Source: Podaxis mareebaensis
Lineage: Eukaryota > Basidiomycota > Agaricomycetes > Agaricales > Agaricaceae
Direction: 5' to 3'
Length of the DNA: 64,000 bases
Assembly: GCA_018524725.1 (NCBI GenBank)
Contig: JAEUWP010000036.1
Span: forward strand, 1-64,000
Below, one piece after another: positions 21,889 through 33,540 of this stretch. Positions within the stretch are counted from its first letter, which is position 1, and each line of letters begins with the position of its first letter. The notes under the pieces are model-generated. The model worked only from the letters and a program-made list of their open reading frames with translations. It ran no database searches and was not told the DNA's origin. A program made the position numbers and the translations under genes.

Positions 21889-22810
21889 TGAGCCACAGTT
21901 AAGGAGCCCTGGGCCATTGTAGTAGTGCGCAGTTTTCTGTAATTTGTGTCGTATCTGATAGAAAATTGATGATGAGAGTCACCTGGTGCGATCCACATAA
22001 CAATATCCTGACAGTTCTCGATACAGAACAAGAAATTGAAACGTCGATGTTGAGCCCACGACCGAGAAGACAAAAAGAAATCAGCTCACCCCAACAGCTA
22101 AGTAGCTCCACAAAAATAAACCCAGTACTGATTGGTCCTGAAGCGCCATCAGCCGCAATACCGGAGAAGTGTGAGAGGCGGTCATCCTGGTCAGCAAGAT
22201 CGCAAGAAAGCACAACAACCGGCCATGGCTAGAATCACACAACTGCCCCGCTCTGTGCTTCCTGGTGGGACATGTTGGTCAGCGGGTCCACCCGGCAGCA
22301 GAGGTGAAGCATGGTTTACAAATATATTATAATCATAGGGACAACTTCTGATAGAAATCAATGTTCTCGACATTGACTGACTTGGACATCAGAACATCAA
22401 TAACTTCAGTTCCATAGCGACTGCTGTCAAGTGTTCCCACACACCTGCTAACACGAGCACAAAGCTGTGTTGAGGGAACAAGAAGCCTTTCGAAAAGCTA
22501 TCCTTCCAACCTCACCACCTCTGAGCTAGTACCAACATTCGTAATGGCTGGAGCCATTAAGAACACACAAGGCATACTTACAGGCCTGCAGGCTGGCACG
22601 GGACAATATAATAATCTCAAACGCCCACAAGCCATCCAGTGAGGGATCTTATTCCGAGTATTACCACTGATTCTCACTCCAGCCAATCCCAACCGCGATC
22701 TTCCCCAGCTTCCCCGGCCACGGTGCGGCGCCGGCAACTATGATATACCCAATCACTCCTAGGAATACACCCCAACATCCGTGAGCAATCTCTGAAATCT
22801 ACACTCCCAG
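21889..22810. other. Intergenic, no gene recognised
   Basis: Short overlapping frames only. An upstream signal-peptide exon for member E is expected here but I could not identify it. Confidence 0.35.
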
Positions 22811-23981
22811 TATTGCACCTGACTCAACAACGCGACACAGGCCATTAGTACTGGCCGCTGCAGCGACTGCTGCCGAGTCATCCTCCGGGCTCGTTGGGCC
22901 GGGTGCTTCCACCAGTCGCGCGAGCAGAGCCACGTCAAGCCGACCGACGGCAACCACTTTCGTCCCAGTCCGTCCAACTCCAACTCCAACATCCGCCTTC
23001 CAAAGCCTGTCCAGCACTTTCAATCTGCCACTCCTCGCAGCAATAATAGTTCCGGTGTTCTTTGTCTTGGTGATTGCATCAGTCCTGTACCGAAGGTGGC
23101 GCAGGAGGGCTAGGGTGCACTCCGGTGGTAATACAGTGTTCGTGGTGCCTCCGGCTCCCGGACAAAAAGATTGGGTGCAGGGTAAATCTTCCGGTTTGCA
23201 GAGTGGAGCGCACGGGATGGTATCTCCCGTGAACAACACCTATCAACAAGGTAACGAAGTTGCAAGCGCATTTCATACTCCAACTCTGGCTCCAACCTCG
23301 GATCGATACTATAATCAGCAACCGAGTTACTACCCGCCCAGCAGGAACTGGGTTCCAACGCGAGACGAGCCTTTTGTACAACAAGCAATACCGGGTGGAA
23401 TTGCTACTCACAATCACCCCACTAGTGAGAGTGGTCAAAGGACGGCTGCATTGGCGGCTCAGCCCCCTAATCCAGACGTCGGGCATCAAAGCTCGAGTTG
23501 GAATGGAGGGTCAAACACTAGTCCGGCACTGCACATGCAAATATCTTCAGGTCAAGGTTCTAGCCAGCGCAGCTACGCAGGACCTACCTATCCACAAGCA
23601 GTGCCTCAGGCCGACGGAGACCAAAGTCATCCCATGGAGCCATGGCACGAGAACCAACCAAAAGGTTCTGTTGTTCTGGCCTGGACACCCAACGTTGGGC
23701 CAAGAGCTCCGAACGCTGTTGCTACTCCTCCCGAATCAGCTCAGCAAGCTGAAGCATCAAGTAGTGAGGCAGAGCCGCAATCGTCGGACAGCCCAGAACT
23801 CCATCTGTTGAGAGAGCGGCTGCAAAGACTTGAAGTGGCGTTGGTCGAGCGTGCCCAACCTCCCAGTGAGGTCAACGTACCGGATAGACCTCCCCCAGCA
23901 TACGACTCACGTCCTGCGTCTCCAGTAGACAGCTCGAATCAGGGCACTAGGTTGAATAGAACGGGAGGCACCACTTCATAG
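22811..23981 (+). CDS. Family member E: single-pass membrane protein with PPxY (5' incomplete)
   Basis: The frame is open from about 22,785. A CACTCCCAG acceptor gives an exon start at 22,811 in phase 2, as in members A and C. It encodes a Ser/Thr/Ala-rich stalk, a membrane helix (LPLLAAIIVPVFFVLVIASV), the basic stop LYRRWRRRAR, a long Gln/Asn/Ser/Pro-rich tail, the coiled-coil segment LHLLRERLQRLEVALVERAQ and the PPPAYDSRPASP motif shared with D, then 18 more residues. It is the clearest member with normal CpG content. A partner such as an Rsp5-type WW domain is inferred from the motif alone. Confidence 0.7.
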
Positions 23982-25840
23982 CACAGGATGGCGCATTTCC
24001 GACATAAGATATCACGTACGTAGTTAATTCGATACAAGCCCCTCTGTTTTGTCATCTCGGCAATGCTCGTTGATCTATTTTGGTTTGGGAGTGGGTCATC
24101 ACAGGGAAAGCAATGAGAAGCGGCGGAGTACCCTCAGAAGAGTGAGATTCCAGACTTGCCTGAAATCTGAAACCAGATGATGGCTACAACCAGAAGAGAC
24201 TCGGGTGTTCTATCCAGACATTTGTACCGCGAGGTCGTGGTATAGGTTTTCCATGGAGCTACCGCGGAGCTGTGATATGGACGCCCAGCTTGAGCAACAG
24301 GAAATAAGTCCAAGAGATGGAGTAACGCAAGGCGAGAACCGCGATAATTTCCAATCGCGTGGATTCCATATTTGGATTGCGAGGAAAACGCAAGACTCGA
24401 CGAACCTATGCCAGTTTATACCTAAAGCCCTGAACCAGTTATCCGGCGTCGGCCTTTAAGAAGCTGCAATATCTCACAACTAAACATTGCACCATCTGCA
24501 TTATTGCCACTAGGAATGACTGCGTGCTCCCTCCACCGTAATCATCAAAGGTAACAAGCATCCTAAGCAGCATGTCTCGGCTGGCGGATGAGTAGGAGCA
24601 ACACGAGAGGCTTCGGGTGTGTAACCCATGACAACAACGATCATTATTCTTCATTGCTGCCCCCACTACCATTGATGGCCATGTGACTTGTGTTATCGTC
24701 GCAGAACCAGCCGTCCAGAATTCCATGCTGAATGTTTCTGGCTCAGGGTTCGGATTTTTCCAGCAGAATAATGGATTCTGCCTAGTGTTCTCATCAACTC
24801 GGCGACGTAGTTGCTTTTGCGACCTCGTCCACATTGTTCGCATAGCACATCATGGCCTAGGATAGTTCGGTTAGACATTCTAGTGGATTCTTAGCATCAC
24901 AGGGCATCAAATTTAATTTTGTCTCAGCCACTATGGGGCACTGGAGCTAAAAATACTGGTGTCCCAACAAAATAACACTCACGGCAATCATACAGGTTCC
25001 TGAGACAATTCAGTAGGTTGGCTGTGCCGCAATGACAGGATCAGTAGCTGCAAGATATGCGCACCAATGTGAAGATTACAAACACCCATCATCTCGAGTC
25101 GTGGACGCTGGGTATTGAGGACGTGGGTTTCAGGTAGCGACTCCATCACTGGGAGCATCTTGCTTTGATTTTAGAATTTTGACGAGATAATCAGATGGAT
25201 GAGGGGTTCCTGGATCATAGCACATAACCTGATGCTATCTTGATGTTATCCCACAATGTCCGGCATATTTGAGCTATAAGTATCGAGGCTGCATAGCGCG
25301 GCAAAACAACGTTAACGGCGATCACTTGAGTTGCTAAGACGATTAAACACGCTTATATATAGCCTACATAGTTAGTGGTATAAGAAGAAATGGCTGCATG
25401 AGTACCCAGATATCTTGGTTGAGAAACTGACGGAGAGGACCATGGGGGGAGGTGGGACATAGTACAATATTGTCCACTATATCAGACGCCAGGGTCCTAC
25501 CTACGAGAAAAATTCAACGCAATAGATATAAAGCATAACAAAAATAGAATCGAGTTCAATTATCGACGATCAACGCGTCGCCCTGGCATCTTCTGCCGTG
25601 GGGGCGTCAATACCTCAACAAAAGGTCGTAGATCCAGGCTCATTTGGTTGCACTAGAAACGGAGGATGATCGTCGCTCTAAAACGATCGCATGACGTCAC
25701 TAACGATTTCTTGTATGGAATACAGTAGGAGAACGTATTTTGATTGGGTCAAATAAGTTACATAAATTATTGCAATAATACAGGATGCATGGTGTTTGAA
25801 AGCAATGGAGGACATAAATAACAAAAGGAAATGTGAGAGA
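23982..25840. other. Intergenic, no gene recognised
   Basis: About 1.9 kb with several frames under 135 codons on both strands. None shows a recognisable motif or splice chain. Confidence 0.4.
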
Positions 25841-26746
25841 TCACTTCCCGATCCATTTTGCGACATCATCGGCCCTCCGCCTCACCTCCCGCATTCCAAT
25901 AGGCTCAATAGGTCTTGATCCACCTTCAGACCACCAATCCTCCGGCAATCGCTCAGCACCAAACCATGTCTTCAATACATCCTCTGTAATAATCTCCTCG
26001 TGCTCATCACTGTTATCCCCGCTCCTTCGTTCCGCCAGAGTATGTCTTCGCATCACCGCCCAGGAGAGTGCGCACTCTCCCAAAGCGATTTTCTCATGGA
26101 ATTTACTCAGTGGGCAAGGGAGCTCCTTTACCCTCTTTTCATGATAGCGAGCGAGATCGACTAGAGACAGCCCGGGAGGATGGCAGCTGCCCTGGCGGCG
26201 TGAGGCAAACGCGAGGAAGACATTGAGAAGGTTCCTGTCTGGGGCGTGTGAGGGGACGGCATTTGGGTGGACCATAGATCCATCATGTGCGATTTTCCAG
26301 TCCCCTCGCTCGGCAAGAGACGCGAGATTAAGGCTCCAATGGGGTACAGGTACGGACCGCCTGGCCCAGGAGAACATTGAGTCAGATGATGCTGACATAT
26401 TTCGTTTGGAACTGAATGTGACGGTTCCGGAGACGCAGAAAGCGACGGAGGTCAAAAAGAACCCAAGGGGATAAGATATGTTGTATACGTGTTTGAGGGC
26501 AGATACGAGCTCAAAGAAACTGATATCCATGCCATCTCGGGGACTAAAACGATATGGATAGGTGGTCAATGTCTGAGTGATGTCGAAATACGAGACGACT
26601 TACATGTACCCATGATTCGCAAGCGTGTTCAACGCCGGACAAGGTGAGCGAGTATGCGAAGCCTGCCTTGGTGGCATATACTCATGGCTTCCCAACAGAT
26701 TTTCTGTCGGGAGCGAGCAGAGGATAGTGTTTGGTGAGTCAGACAT
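25841..26746 (-). CDS. Heme-thiolate peroxidase (unspecific peroxygenase/chloroperoxidase family)
   Basis: Two exons (26604-26746 and 25841-26543, minus strand) give 281 residues. The family signature SPCPALNTLANHGYIPRDG spans the intron; Cys36 of PCP is the expected proximal heme ligand. Further on come IAHDGSMVH, in the place of the EHD motif of short peroxygenases (Glu replaced by Ala133, His134 and Asp135 kept), then LNVFLAFAS and HEKIALGECALSW, whose Glu matches the later conserved Glu. The family uses peroxide to oxygenate or halogenate substrates. There is no signal peptide (MSDSPNTILCSLP), unlike secreted relatives, so it is probably intracellular. The changed EHD motif may alter metal binding or activity. 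Confidence 0.85.
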
Positions 26747-27694
26747 CGGTTGAAGTGGGCGGGGCTTTCTGGTGATTGCAAAGGCTTAGGGAGGGGGTGT
26801 TTTTATACCATATTGTTGAAACGAGCAATATGGCTGGTATGGAGTGTAACAGTATGAGAGATAAAAAAAAAGCGCTGAATCTGCATATCCACAGATACAA
26901 TAAGTGGCTATCCAATCCGAATTGCCCCTGGGGACAATGTATGATGGGTTGTACAGACATAGTGATATTGGTAGTGTTTCAGTAGAACGCGCTCCCTTCC
27001 ATCATATGATAGAAGCTGATAGAAGGCGAATAATCTGTGAGAGGTATCCCATGGGATTGCGATGTCGATCGCCGCGCGTGGGCGCGCTGGGACAAACCTA
27101 TGCATAGCCGTAGGAATCATGTACCAATCGATCGGCCATTGGTAAGCTCTCGGATTCTATTCGCTCCGACATCCGGCATTGTTCATCTCACATCGGTCGA
27201 AGCAACCTACGTACGTCGCAAACCACAACGGATCCGCGTAACCACTCCGGAAACAAGGGCAGCATTCAACCGTCCACTTGACTATTGTACCAAGCCTTGT
27301 CGCGGAGGATTGCATTTAAGTTTTTGAAGCGGCGCCCACGTTGAGACAAAAGGCCGAACAATTTGCTAATTCAAAATCGAGAACAATTAAATGGAAACTG
27401 AAGAAATTCAATTCAGCCACTCGAACTGCTGCAACATCAGTTTTGAATGGGCGAGTGTAGTTAGTTTAGTGGCAAAAAGGATCCACGTTTGATGTCGTCG
27501 TGCCAACTCAATGGCAATTTGCGATTGTTGATGGCGTTCCCACTGTCAATTTAGTGTGTAGTTGGTATGCCACTAAGCGAAAGGGCGTGACTTGTCAAAA
27601 AGCCCACAACATTGCACAGCAGTAAGGACGTGAGGCAGCATAAAACTGTGTAGTGCGTACTCTTTTCTTCTTCTGATTGTTACCGTTGTCCTCT
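26747..27694. other. Intergenic, no gene recognised
   Basis: Divergent promoter region between the peroxygenase gene and the F-box-like gene at 27,695. Only short overlapping frames. Confidence 0.4.
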
Positions 27695-28851
27695 ATGACC
27701 CCCCCTGTACGAACAAAGTTGCCCCTGGAGCTCCTCCACTACATTCTCTTGATGGTGGTTACCAAGAGCATACATTGCATTGGTACCCGTTGTGGGACGC
27801 AGTGGGATATTCAGGTCTTTACAACCATCTCCAAGGTCTCGATATTGTTCGATGACATCGCACACGAGCTTATCAGGAAGATTTTCGGGCTTGTTGACGG
27901 AGACGGTGTACGGAAGTACGTGCTCCTTCTCATCCTCCCCGGATGCCGGTCCATGTTTAAGCCTGACTGACAACCAAACGCATTCCTGTAGCATCATAAA
28001 CGATGCAGAGAAGCTGATGAATCAGTTCCATCAGCTTGGCGAACCAGAAGAATGGCCCGAAGTCGCCAGTAACTACCCAAAGCAATACCCATCGCATGTC
28101 TTCAATGCGTATGCTTTGCTTACCTGTGCAATTTACCTACGACAAAGTGCCATGAGTTCGTCTGTGTGGACGTTTCTGGCCACACAGGACGCCGCTAGAA
28201 CGGCGCTACGACAAGTTAAACACTGGCCGATTGCGACGCCGGAGATTGCGTCCGCTTTACATCTACGCTGTAGTCAAGAAATGGAGTTGTTGGACGGAGG
28301 TGAGACCGCGTCTTTGTTTGTCTGACGCTGTGAAGGCTGAATGCATCGGAAGGTACCGCCCTCGTTCGTAGCTGCCAGCAAGTTGAGTCCCTGCTAGACG
28401 AATTGCCCGCCAATAACCGCGGACTATCAGACTCACTGCCAAGGGAGGAGGAAGAGGTAATACTCACTACCCTATCTTAGAAAAGATTCAGCCGACCTGA
28501 CTATAACTTTGATAGGCTAAGTATGCGGCATTGACTGAGACTTTACGCACTATTGAGACGGCCGCTACAAAATATGACGGGGGGTGTGTGTTCGCTGAGA
28601 CAAGACAGCCTAGAGCTGTGGAAGTGAGTCAATCAGTCCCTCTCTTCCGCTTAATACGATGTTCACATGGATGTATGAAGCTACCTGGCGTGGCTCAGAC
28701 CTTATGCAAGGTTTTCCGTAGGTTCAACGATGATCAGTCTCTCAGCTCCGCGTCTTCCACTAAGAACCTGCTCTCGCATTGGATGACTGATTGCTCGTTC
28801 CTGAAGAACTTCGATCTTGGATATCCCATCTCACTCTCGTTCATTTACTAG
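27695..28851 (+). CDS. F-box-like protein of unknown function
   Basis: Exons 27695-27915, 27992-28299, 28353-28456 and 28516-28851 close in phase; an optional in-frame intron at 28,624-28,680 (GTGAGT donor) would shorten the last exon, giving about 303 instead of 322 residues. The N-terminus MTPPVRTKLPLELLHYILLM has the LPxELL..IL pattern of an F-box first helix. A conserved-looking central block (HVFNAYALLTCAIYLRQSAM) and a helical region (ALVRSCQQVESLLDELP) follow. No substrate-binding repeats are seen, so a substrate-adaptor role is only suggested. Confidence 0.65.
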
Positions 28852-29353
28852 CTCGGAACACGGCTTCGCTCTTTTCTGTCTACGTGTTGTGGTTCTGGCT
28901 CTCGAACGTTCCTACATCCCCGCGGGACCTGGTGTCCTGGAACTGTGAAGCTGTTATCAATGACTAGCTGTCGTTATGACCTTTGTATTTGTAGTATACG
29001 CAATGTCATCCCTAATGGTATCCATAAGCGCTATGACACTTAGACACTGCACTGTAGTACACTGTTGCACCCTTTTGAGTCACATCATCCACCTTCACCT
29101 CGGATCTCACATTATGCATAGATACCACCCTGCCGAGGGGCATAGTCACTTTATATAAACTTAGCGCTATACCCACTGCCCCTTAGCGGTAGGTATGCTC
29201 GTAATTAGTAGCTGTATAGAAATAGAGAGAGCAACTTTCAACAGCAAAACCCTAATCACGTGACAATATCGCGAGCCTAGGAGCATTTTTCGCGTTCCCG
29301 ACTACTCCGTCAACTTGACCACTTCTCACCTTTCCTCTCAACCCTCCGTGCCA
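28852..29353. other. Intergenic, no gene recognised
   Basis: 3' end of the F-box-like gene and promoter of the RRM gene. No feature stands out. Confidence 0.4.
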
Positions 29354-30376
29354 ATGTTCAGCAATCTCATTCGTCAACAGGTCCGCCTCGCGCTCTCGAC
29401 TAGGCTAACTGTACCCCTCCACCACTCCCCGAAATCCCTCTTTGCGCTCACAGCCGCTCAAAAGTCCCAATTAGTTTCCCAGCGGACATTTTCCATCTCG
29501 CGTTCGCTTTTTGACGAGACAGGGCTTAATGATCTTCTCAAAAATGACACGCCGAAGGCTGAGGTGAAGGTCGATGAACAGGCTGAGACTGTGAACGCGA
29601 AGAAAGAGACCAGTGCTCAAGCTAAGAGCGCCAAGGAGTTGGAAGGAAGAAGGCAACCCACGTTGTACGTGGCGAACCTGCCTTATAGTACCGAGGAAGG
29701 AGAGTTACGCGAGATTTTCGCTCCGTACGGTGAAATTCGACGCATCACTTTCGGTACGTCTTTCGACTCTATTTCCATACTTACCTTTAGCTGACAATTA
29801 CACCCTATCCCCACCTTTATCTAGGTGTTGATGCTGACGGTCGTCAACGAGGCTACGCCTTCGTCGAGTTTGCATCTTATAAAGAAGCCAATGCGATTGT
29901 CCGGTCGGCCAAGGACGAGCCTTTCGTTATTTTTGACAGGAATCTCCTTGTCCGTTTTCCCAGGCATCAATATGAACGGAGACAGCGAGATAAGCTTCCA
30001 ATGCCAACGAAGCAGTTGGGAAAACCTAACAACACGATCCATATTGCCAATTGGCCAAAACCCGGTAATCATGATTCGTTGAGAGAGTTGTTGAAGGAGT
30101 ATGAGAATCATATCGTGCGGATACACTTCAGTACGTACTACTCTACCCTATTTGAAACCTGGACTAACATGTGTAATAGTGAGAGACGTTACTGGGAACT
30201 TTACCCAAAAGGCCTTTATCCAGTTCACGGAACTCCAATATGCCGTCGCTGCCCTTGAAGCGTTCCAGGAGAAACACGTACATGGAACAAATTTGAAGAT
30301 TTACTATGCTAAGGAACGCAGTAGAACGCCACAACCCGAACGGCGATCTGAAGTTGAGCAGATTTTTGACGCTTAA
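29354..30376 (+). CDS. Mitochondrial RNA-binding protein with two RRM domains
   Basis: Exons 29354-29753, 29825-30130 and 30180-30376 give 300 residues. The N-terminus MFSNLIRQQVRLALSTRL is rich in Arg, Ser and hydrophobic residues with no acids, a typical mitochondrial presequence, with a likely cleavage region near QRTFSIS. RRM1 (about 102-180) has RNP2 LYVANL and RNP1 RGYAFVEF. RRM2 (about 200-285) has IHIANW and KAFIQF. A charged linker separates presequence and RRM1. It probably binds mitochondrial transcripts; no specific orthologue is assigned. Confidence 0.85.
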
Positions 30377-30549
30377 TTTATTAATATCGACTACCCAACC
30401 CTTTTTGCTTTGGTATCATGTATCCCCGTATCACGAGTCATTCCATGTCTCTAATATCGTCCAGTTTATCGCATATACACTAGTATATAATCTGCTACCG
30501 CACACCCCAGTCAATCCCTATTCTTGCATTCTCTTGAGACCAATAGATG

Positions 30550-31752
30550 TTAATCGTTAGCAGCCGCGAAATAGCTCTGCGAGATGATCATATACACATC
30601 AGAAATTAGGCCATGAGGTACATCTACCAAAACCTACCTCACGCTCTTCCAGAAATTCCAGGTACGTCAACGCAATTGCAATCCAGAAACTGGTATCAAC
30701 ACCAAGTAAGATTTCTTCCGACCTGTCTATCTCCAACAGCCCCGTTAACGAACGAACGGTAAGCACAGGTGTCTGGTCGTGGAATGTAAGCAACGGCGCA
30801 TGTAAGGGTACTACCATTGCGGAGTTAGAAGAGGCCGAAGCTGAAGTCGTCAGTGCCACCGTCGACCGGGATGCATCAGCCGCAGGCAGGTTGAGCGCAT
30901 ACGGTGGTGGTGGGGATAACGGGGTATTCAAAGGCACACGAGACAACGTGAACGAGTTCGAATGGGTGGGGCTATGCGACTTGAGCACCGAAAGCGCACG
31001 AGCGAAGAAAGATTGTTGGGATGATGGGCTTTGGAGCTTTGGTGGTGCACTCGATGGTGCGAGTATGAACTGCGTGATTTGCGACTGGGTATTGGGTCCT
31101 CCGCGTTTCGTTGGATTGGAAACAGCTGACGGTGGACGGAGATGTGTAGCGGGAGGTGTGGGTGGGTAGGAGTGTATGCTTGCTTGACTGTCGTCGTCTC
31201 GTAGCGTCAAGCTCCTTTGTATAGGTCCCGGTGTACTTTCGGGTGCTGGCGTTGGATTTGTCCGGGAAGAGAACGACAGGGAAGCATCGACATGGTAGGG
31301 CGAGTCTTGCGGAACAGGTATGAGTGGTATGAAGACGCCTGGGGGGAACGTTGGTGCTCGTAGACGGATGTACCACCCGCGGAAGGGACGATGGATGGTC
31401 CAGCAAACTCTGGATGTCTGATTATGCTACGGGCCAACATGTCGTATTTAGTAACCCTAAACCACCTTGCAAGTAGTACGACTCACGACGACCTGTTCAA
31501 TAATCTCATTGTCACCCAGAAATCTTTCCTTCGCACGAGGTCAATGTTAGAGGACACGGCCTTTAGAGAGTTTTGGTATACCTTGAACCAGACTACTCTG
31601 TCCGGTGCCCCCTCTTCATAGACGTTTACTCGCATATCCTGCAACACGTCCGTGCTTTACATCAGATTAATGAGGTAGCGTGTTCAGCAAACATGAATCA
31701 CTCACGTTCGGATAATAAAGCGACTAGTACCTCCAGAAGGTCCAGGCTGCAT
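30550..31752 (-). CDS. Conserved protein of unknown function
   Basis: Five exons on the minus strand (31706-31752, 31582-31654, 31487-31528, 30638-31417, 30550-30576) join in phase to 322 residues; an alternative ATG lies at 31,761. The N-terminal 100 residues look like a folded domain (SRFIIRTTDVLQDMRVNVYE, then WTIHRPFRGWYIRLRAPTF). A Ser/Pro/Thr-rich middle with QSQITQFILAPSS follows. The C-terminus has a second ordered block (LLEIDRSEEILLGVDTSFW, LTYLEFLEERE) completed by a 27-base last exon reading SYFAAAND. Consistent joins over four introns make this a real gene. I do not recognise the family. Confidence 0.75.
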
Positions 31753-32089
31753 GGTGAGCATTATGTATATCGAATGTGGATGGAAACCGAGTTGAGAAAT
31801 TCAAGTGGTCTTGGTATCGAAGGATGTGTTTGCTCTGAAAGATGAAGACAAACAGCGGACGATCGGAGATCCGAACCTTGTTCATTTACTTCATTTCTTC
31901 TGGCCATCCCGAGCAACACCTGACTTCGCGCGGGGATCAGACGAACGTTAAACAGACAGGTGGTCATAGAAGTGCATTAGAAGACGATGGAATGGAAAGC
32001 AAGTATCAAAGCATGAAGACCGTAAATGTCCCACTTCCCAAAGGGAATACAAAGTAAAGGATATCCGCATGTCCACCCAAACCGAATAA

Positions 32090-33181
32090 TCACAGCCTCT
32101 TCAACGCCTTCTTCCTCTTCTCGGCGTTCGTCGTAGCACTCCCTGTCGCGGCCCTTTTCACGGCTTTTGTAGCCCCCGTTGGTAGAGTATTACTCGCGAT
32201 GCTTAACCCCATGCCGGGTGCCGGCTTACTGTTCCCTCCGACATTCGCATCGGCTGTAGCCAGAGGGGAAGGTGATGGATGGCGCTCCTTATCCTTTCCC
32301 GTGCCTTCCTTCTCCGTTGCCAGAGATGCTTTAAGCGGGTGTGGCTGTGGAGGCGGGGAAGCGGACTTCCGCGTAACAACAGGGAGAGGTAGGAGAGGAG
32401 TAGGCGAAACAGATGAAGGAGCGGTTGAGGGTGGTGATGCAGTCGTGGGTGTGGGCGTGGCAGATGATGGGGTCGGCGTAGGTTTAGAGGAGGATGTAGA
32501 AGCAGAGGGAGTCGAGGATTCAGCAGGGGAAGGGTCGTTAAACTCAACAGGCTTGACGCGTGGTGTCGCGTGCACACTCGTGATCAGTTTGGCACGACTG
32601 CAGTAGCTCTCGTAGTCCTCGAGGAGAAGCTTCCCCGCCTCTTCGTCTAGCGCGGACTCGGGGTTGGGGTATATGAGGAGGCATTTTACGGTCACTAGGA
32701 TGTGACCAATCCCGTACGATGATTGCCAGTCTTTCTTTAGAGTATTGACACAGATTTCACCTGCGTTTGAGACGTTGGGGTGGAAAATCTTGGTAGCGAA
32801 CCAACCTGTTGATGACTGTTGAGTTTATCAATACATATAGAGAGGAGATACCGACATTTTGGTGGTGCTGCAGGGAACTCCTCCGTGAACTTGAACTTGA
32901 CCTTGAAATAACCACCGGCATAGGGAGTACCCTCTAGATTACCGGGAAGGGTACGAAATCAACTATTTTGATCAACCGTCATGATGATATGATGCACACC
33001 TGGTCCCTCAATTATACCAGTGACGTCCAGCATGTCCTCTTCGTTGGTTTGAACGCGAATTCCTTCGGGAGGATTCTTCTTGAGCTCAGCGAGCTCTCGC
33101 ATCAAACGGCGCGCAACTGTGGGAGATACCTGCATAAACGTGTTAACACGAAATCTAATATCGTCGATAAGCACATACCAT
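32090..33181 (-). CDS. UBE2S: Ubiquitin-conjugating enzyme E2, UBE2S type, with APC/C-type tail
   Basis: Exons on the minus strand: 33179-33181 (the ATG alone), 33000-33129, 32856-32933 and 32090-32805, 308 residues. The UBC fold follows UBE2S closely: [50 protein letters not shown] with active-site Cys89, [20 protein letters not shown] and [21 protein letters not shown]2S extends Lys11-linked chains on APC/C substrates, and its C-terminal LRRL tail docks on the APC/C. Here the tail also ends in a basic KRKKALKRL, after a Ser/Thr/Pro linker of about 120 residues that is much longer than in animals. The first intron directly follows the start codon. Some other E2s also have long tails, but the core match to UBE2S is specific. 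Confidence 0.9.
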
Positions 33182-33540
33182 ATTTTGAATGAGGATTGGG
33201 TACAACGAATTCGGTTGAAATGTTCGAGGAAAGAGTCCCTGCGAATCTGAATCGCGGTTCGCAACGTTGCTCACGTGGCTTGTGATCGCTTTGTAAGCAT
33301 CCCTAATTATCACTGCCCAAAACGTAATCGCGGATCACCCTTGCTTTCAGCCACCTTTGACCAACCCTTGACACCAACCCCCGGTGGAACATGGAGTTCG
33401 CAACGTCTCAAAACTAAACATTCATTTACATTCAGACGATTGGCAAAATACATTCATAATCGTTACATTCCCATACTATACACGTCTCCAGGACAAGTCA
33501 AAATTGGAGCACAGCTCCACCTCGCTCGGACATGCCGGAA
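33182..33540. other. Intergenic, no gene recognised
   Basis: Promoter and 5' UTR of the E2 gene and 3' flank of the lyase gene. No additional feature. Confidence 0.4.

Noticed and set aside
24439..24843. Minus-strand ORF of 134 codons
   Set aside because: No motif, no signal peptide and an equal-sized frame on the other strand.
32199..32606. Plus-strand Gly/Val-rich ORF of 135 codons
   Set aside because: Antisense of the Ser/Thr/Pro linker of the E2 gene.
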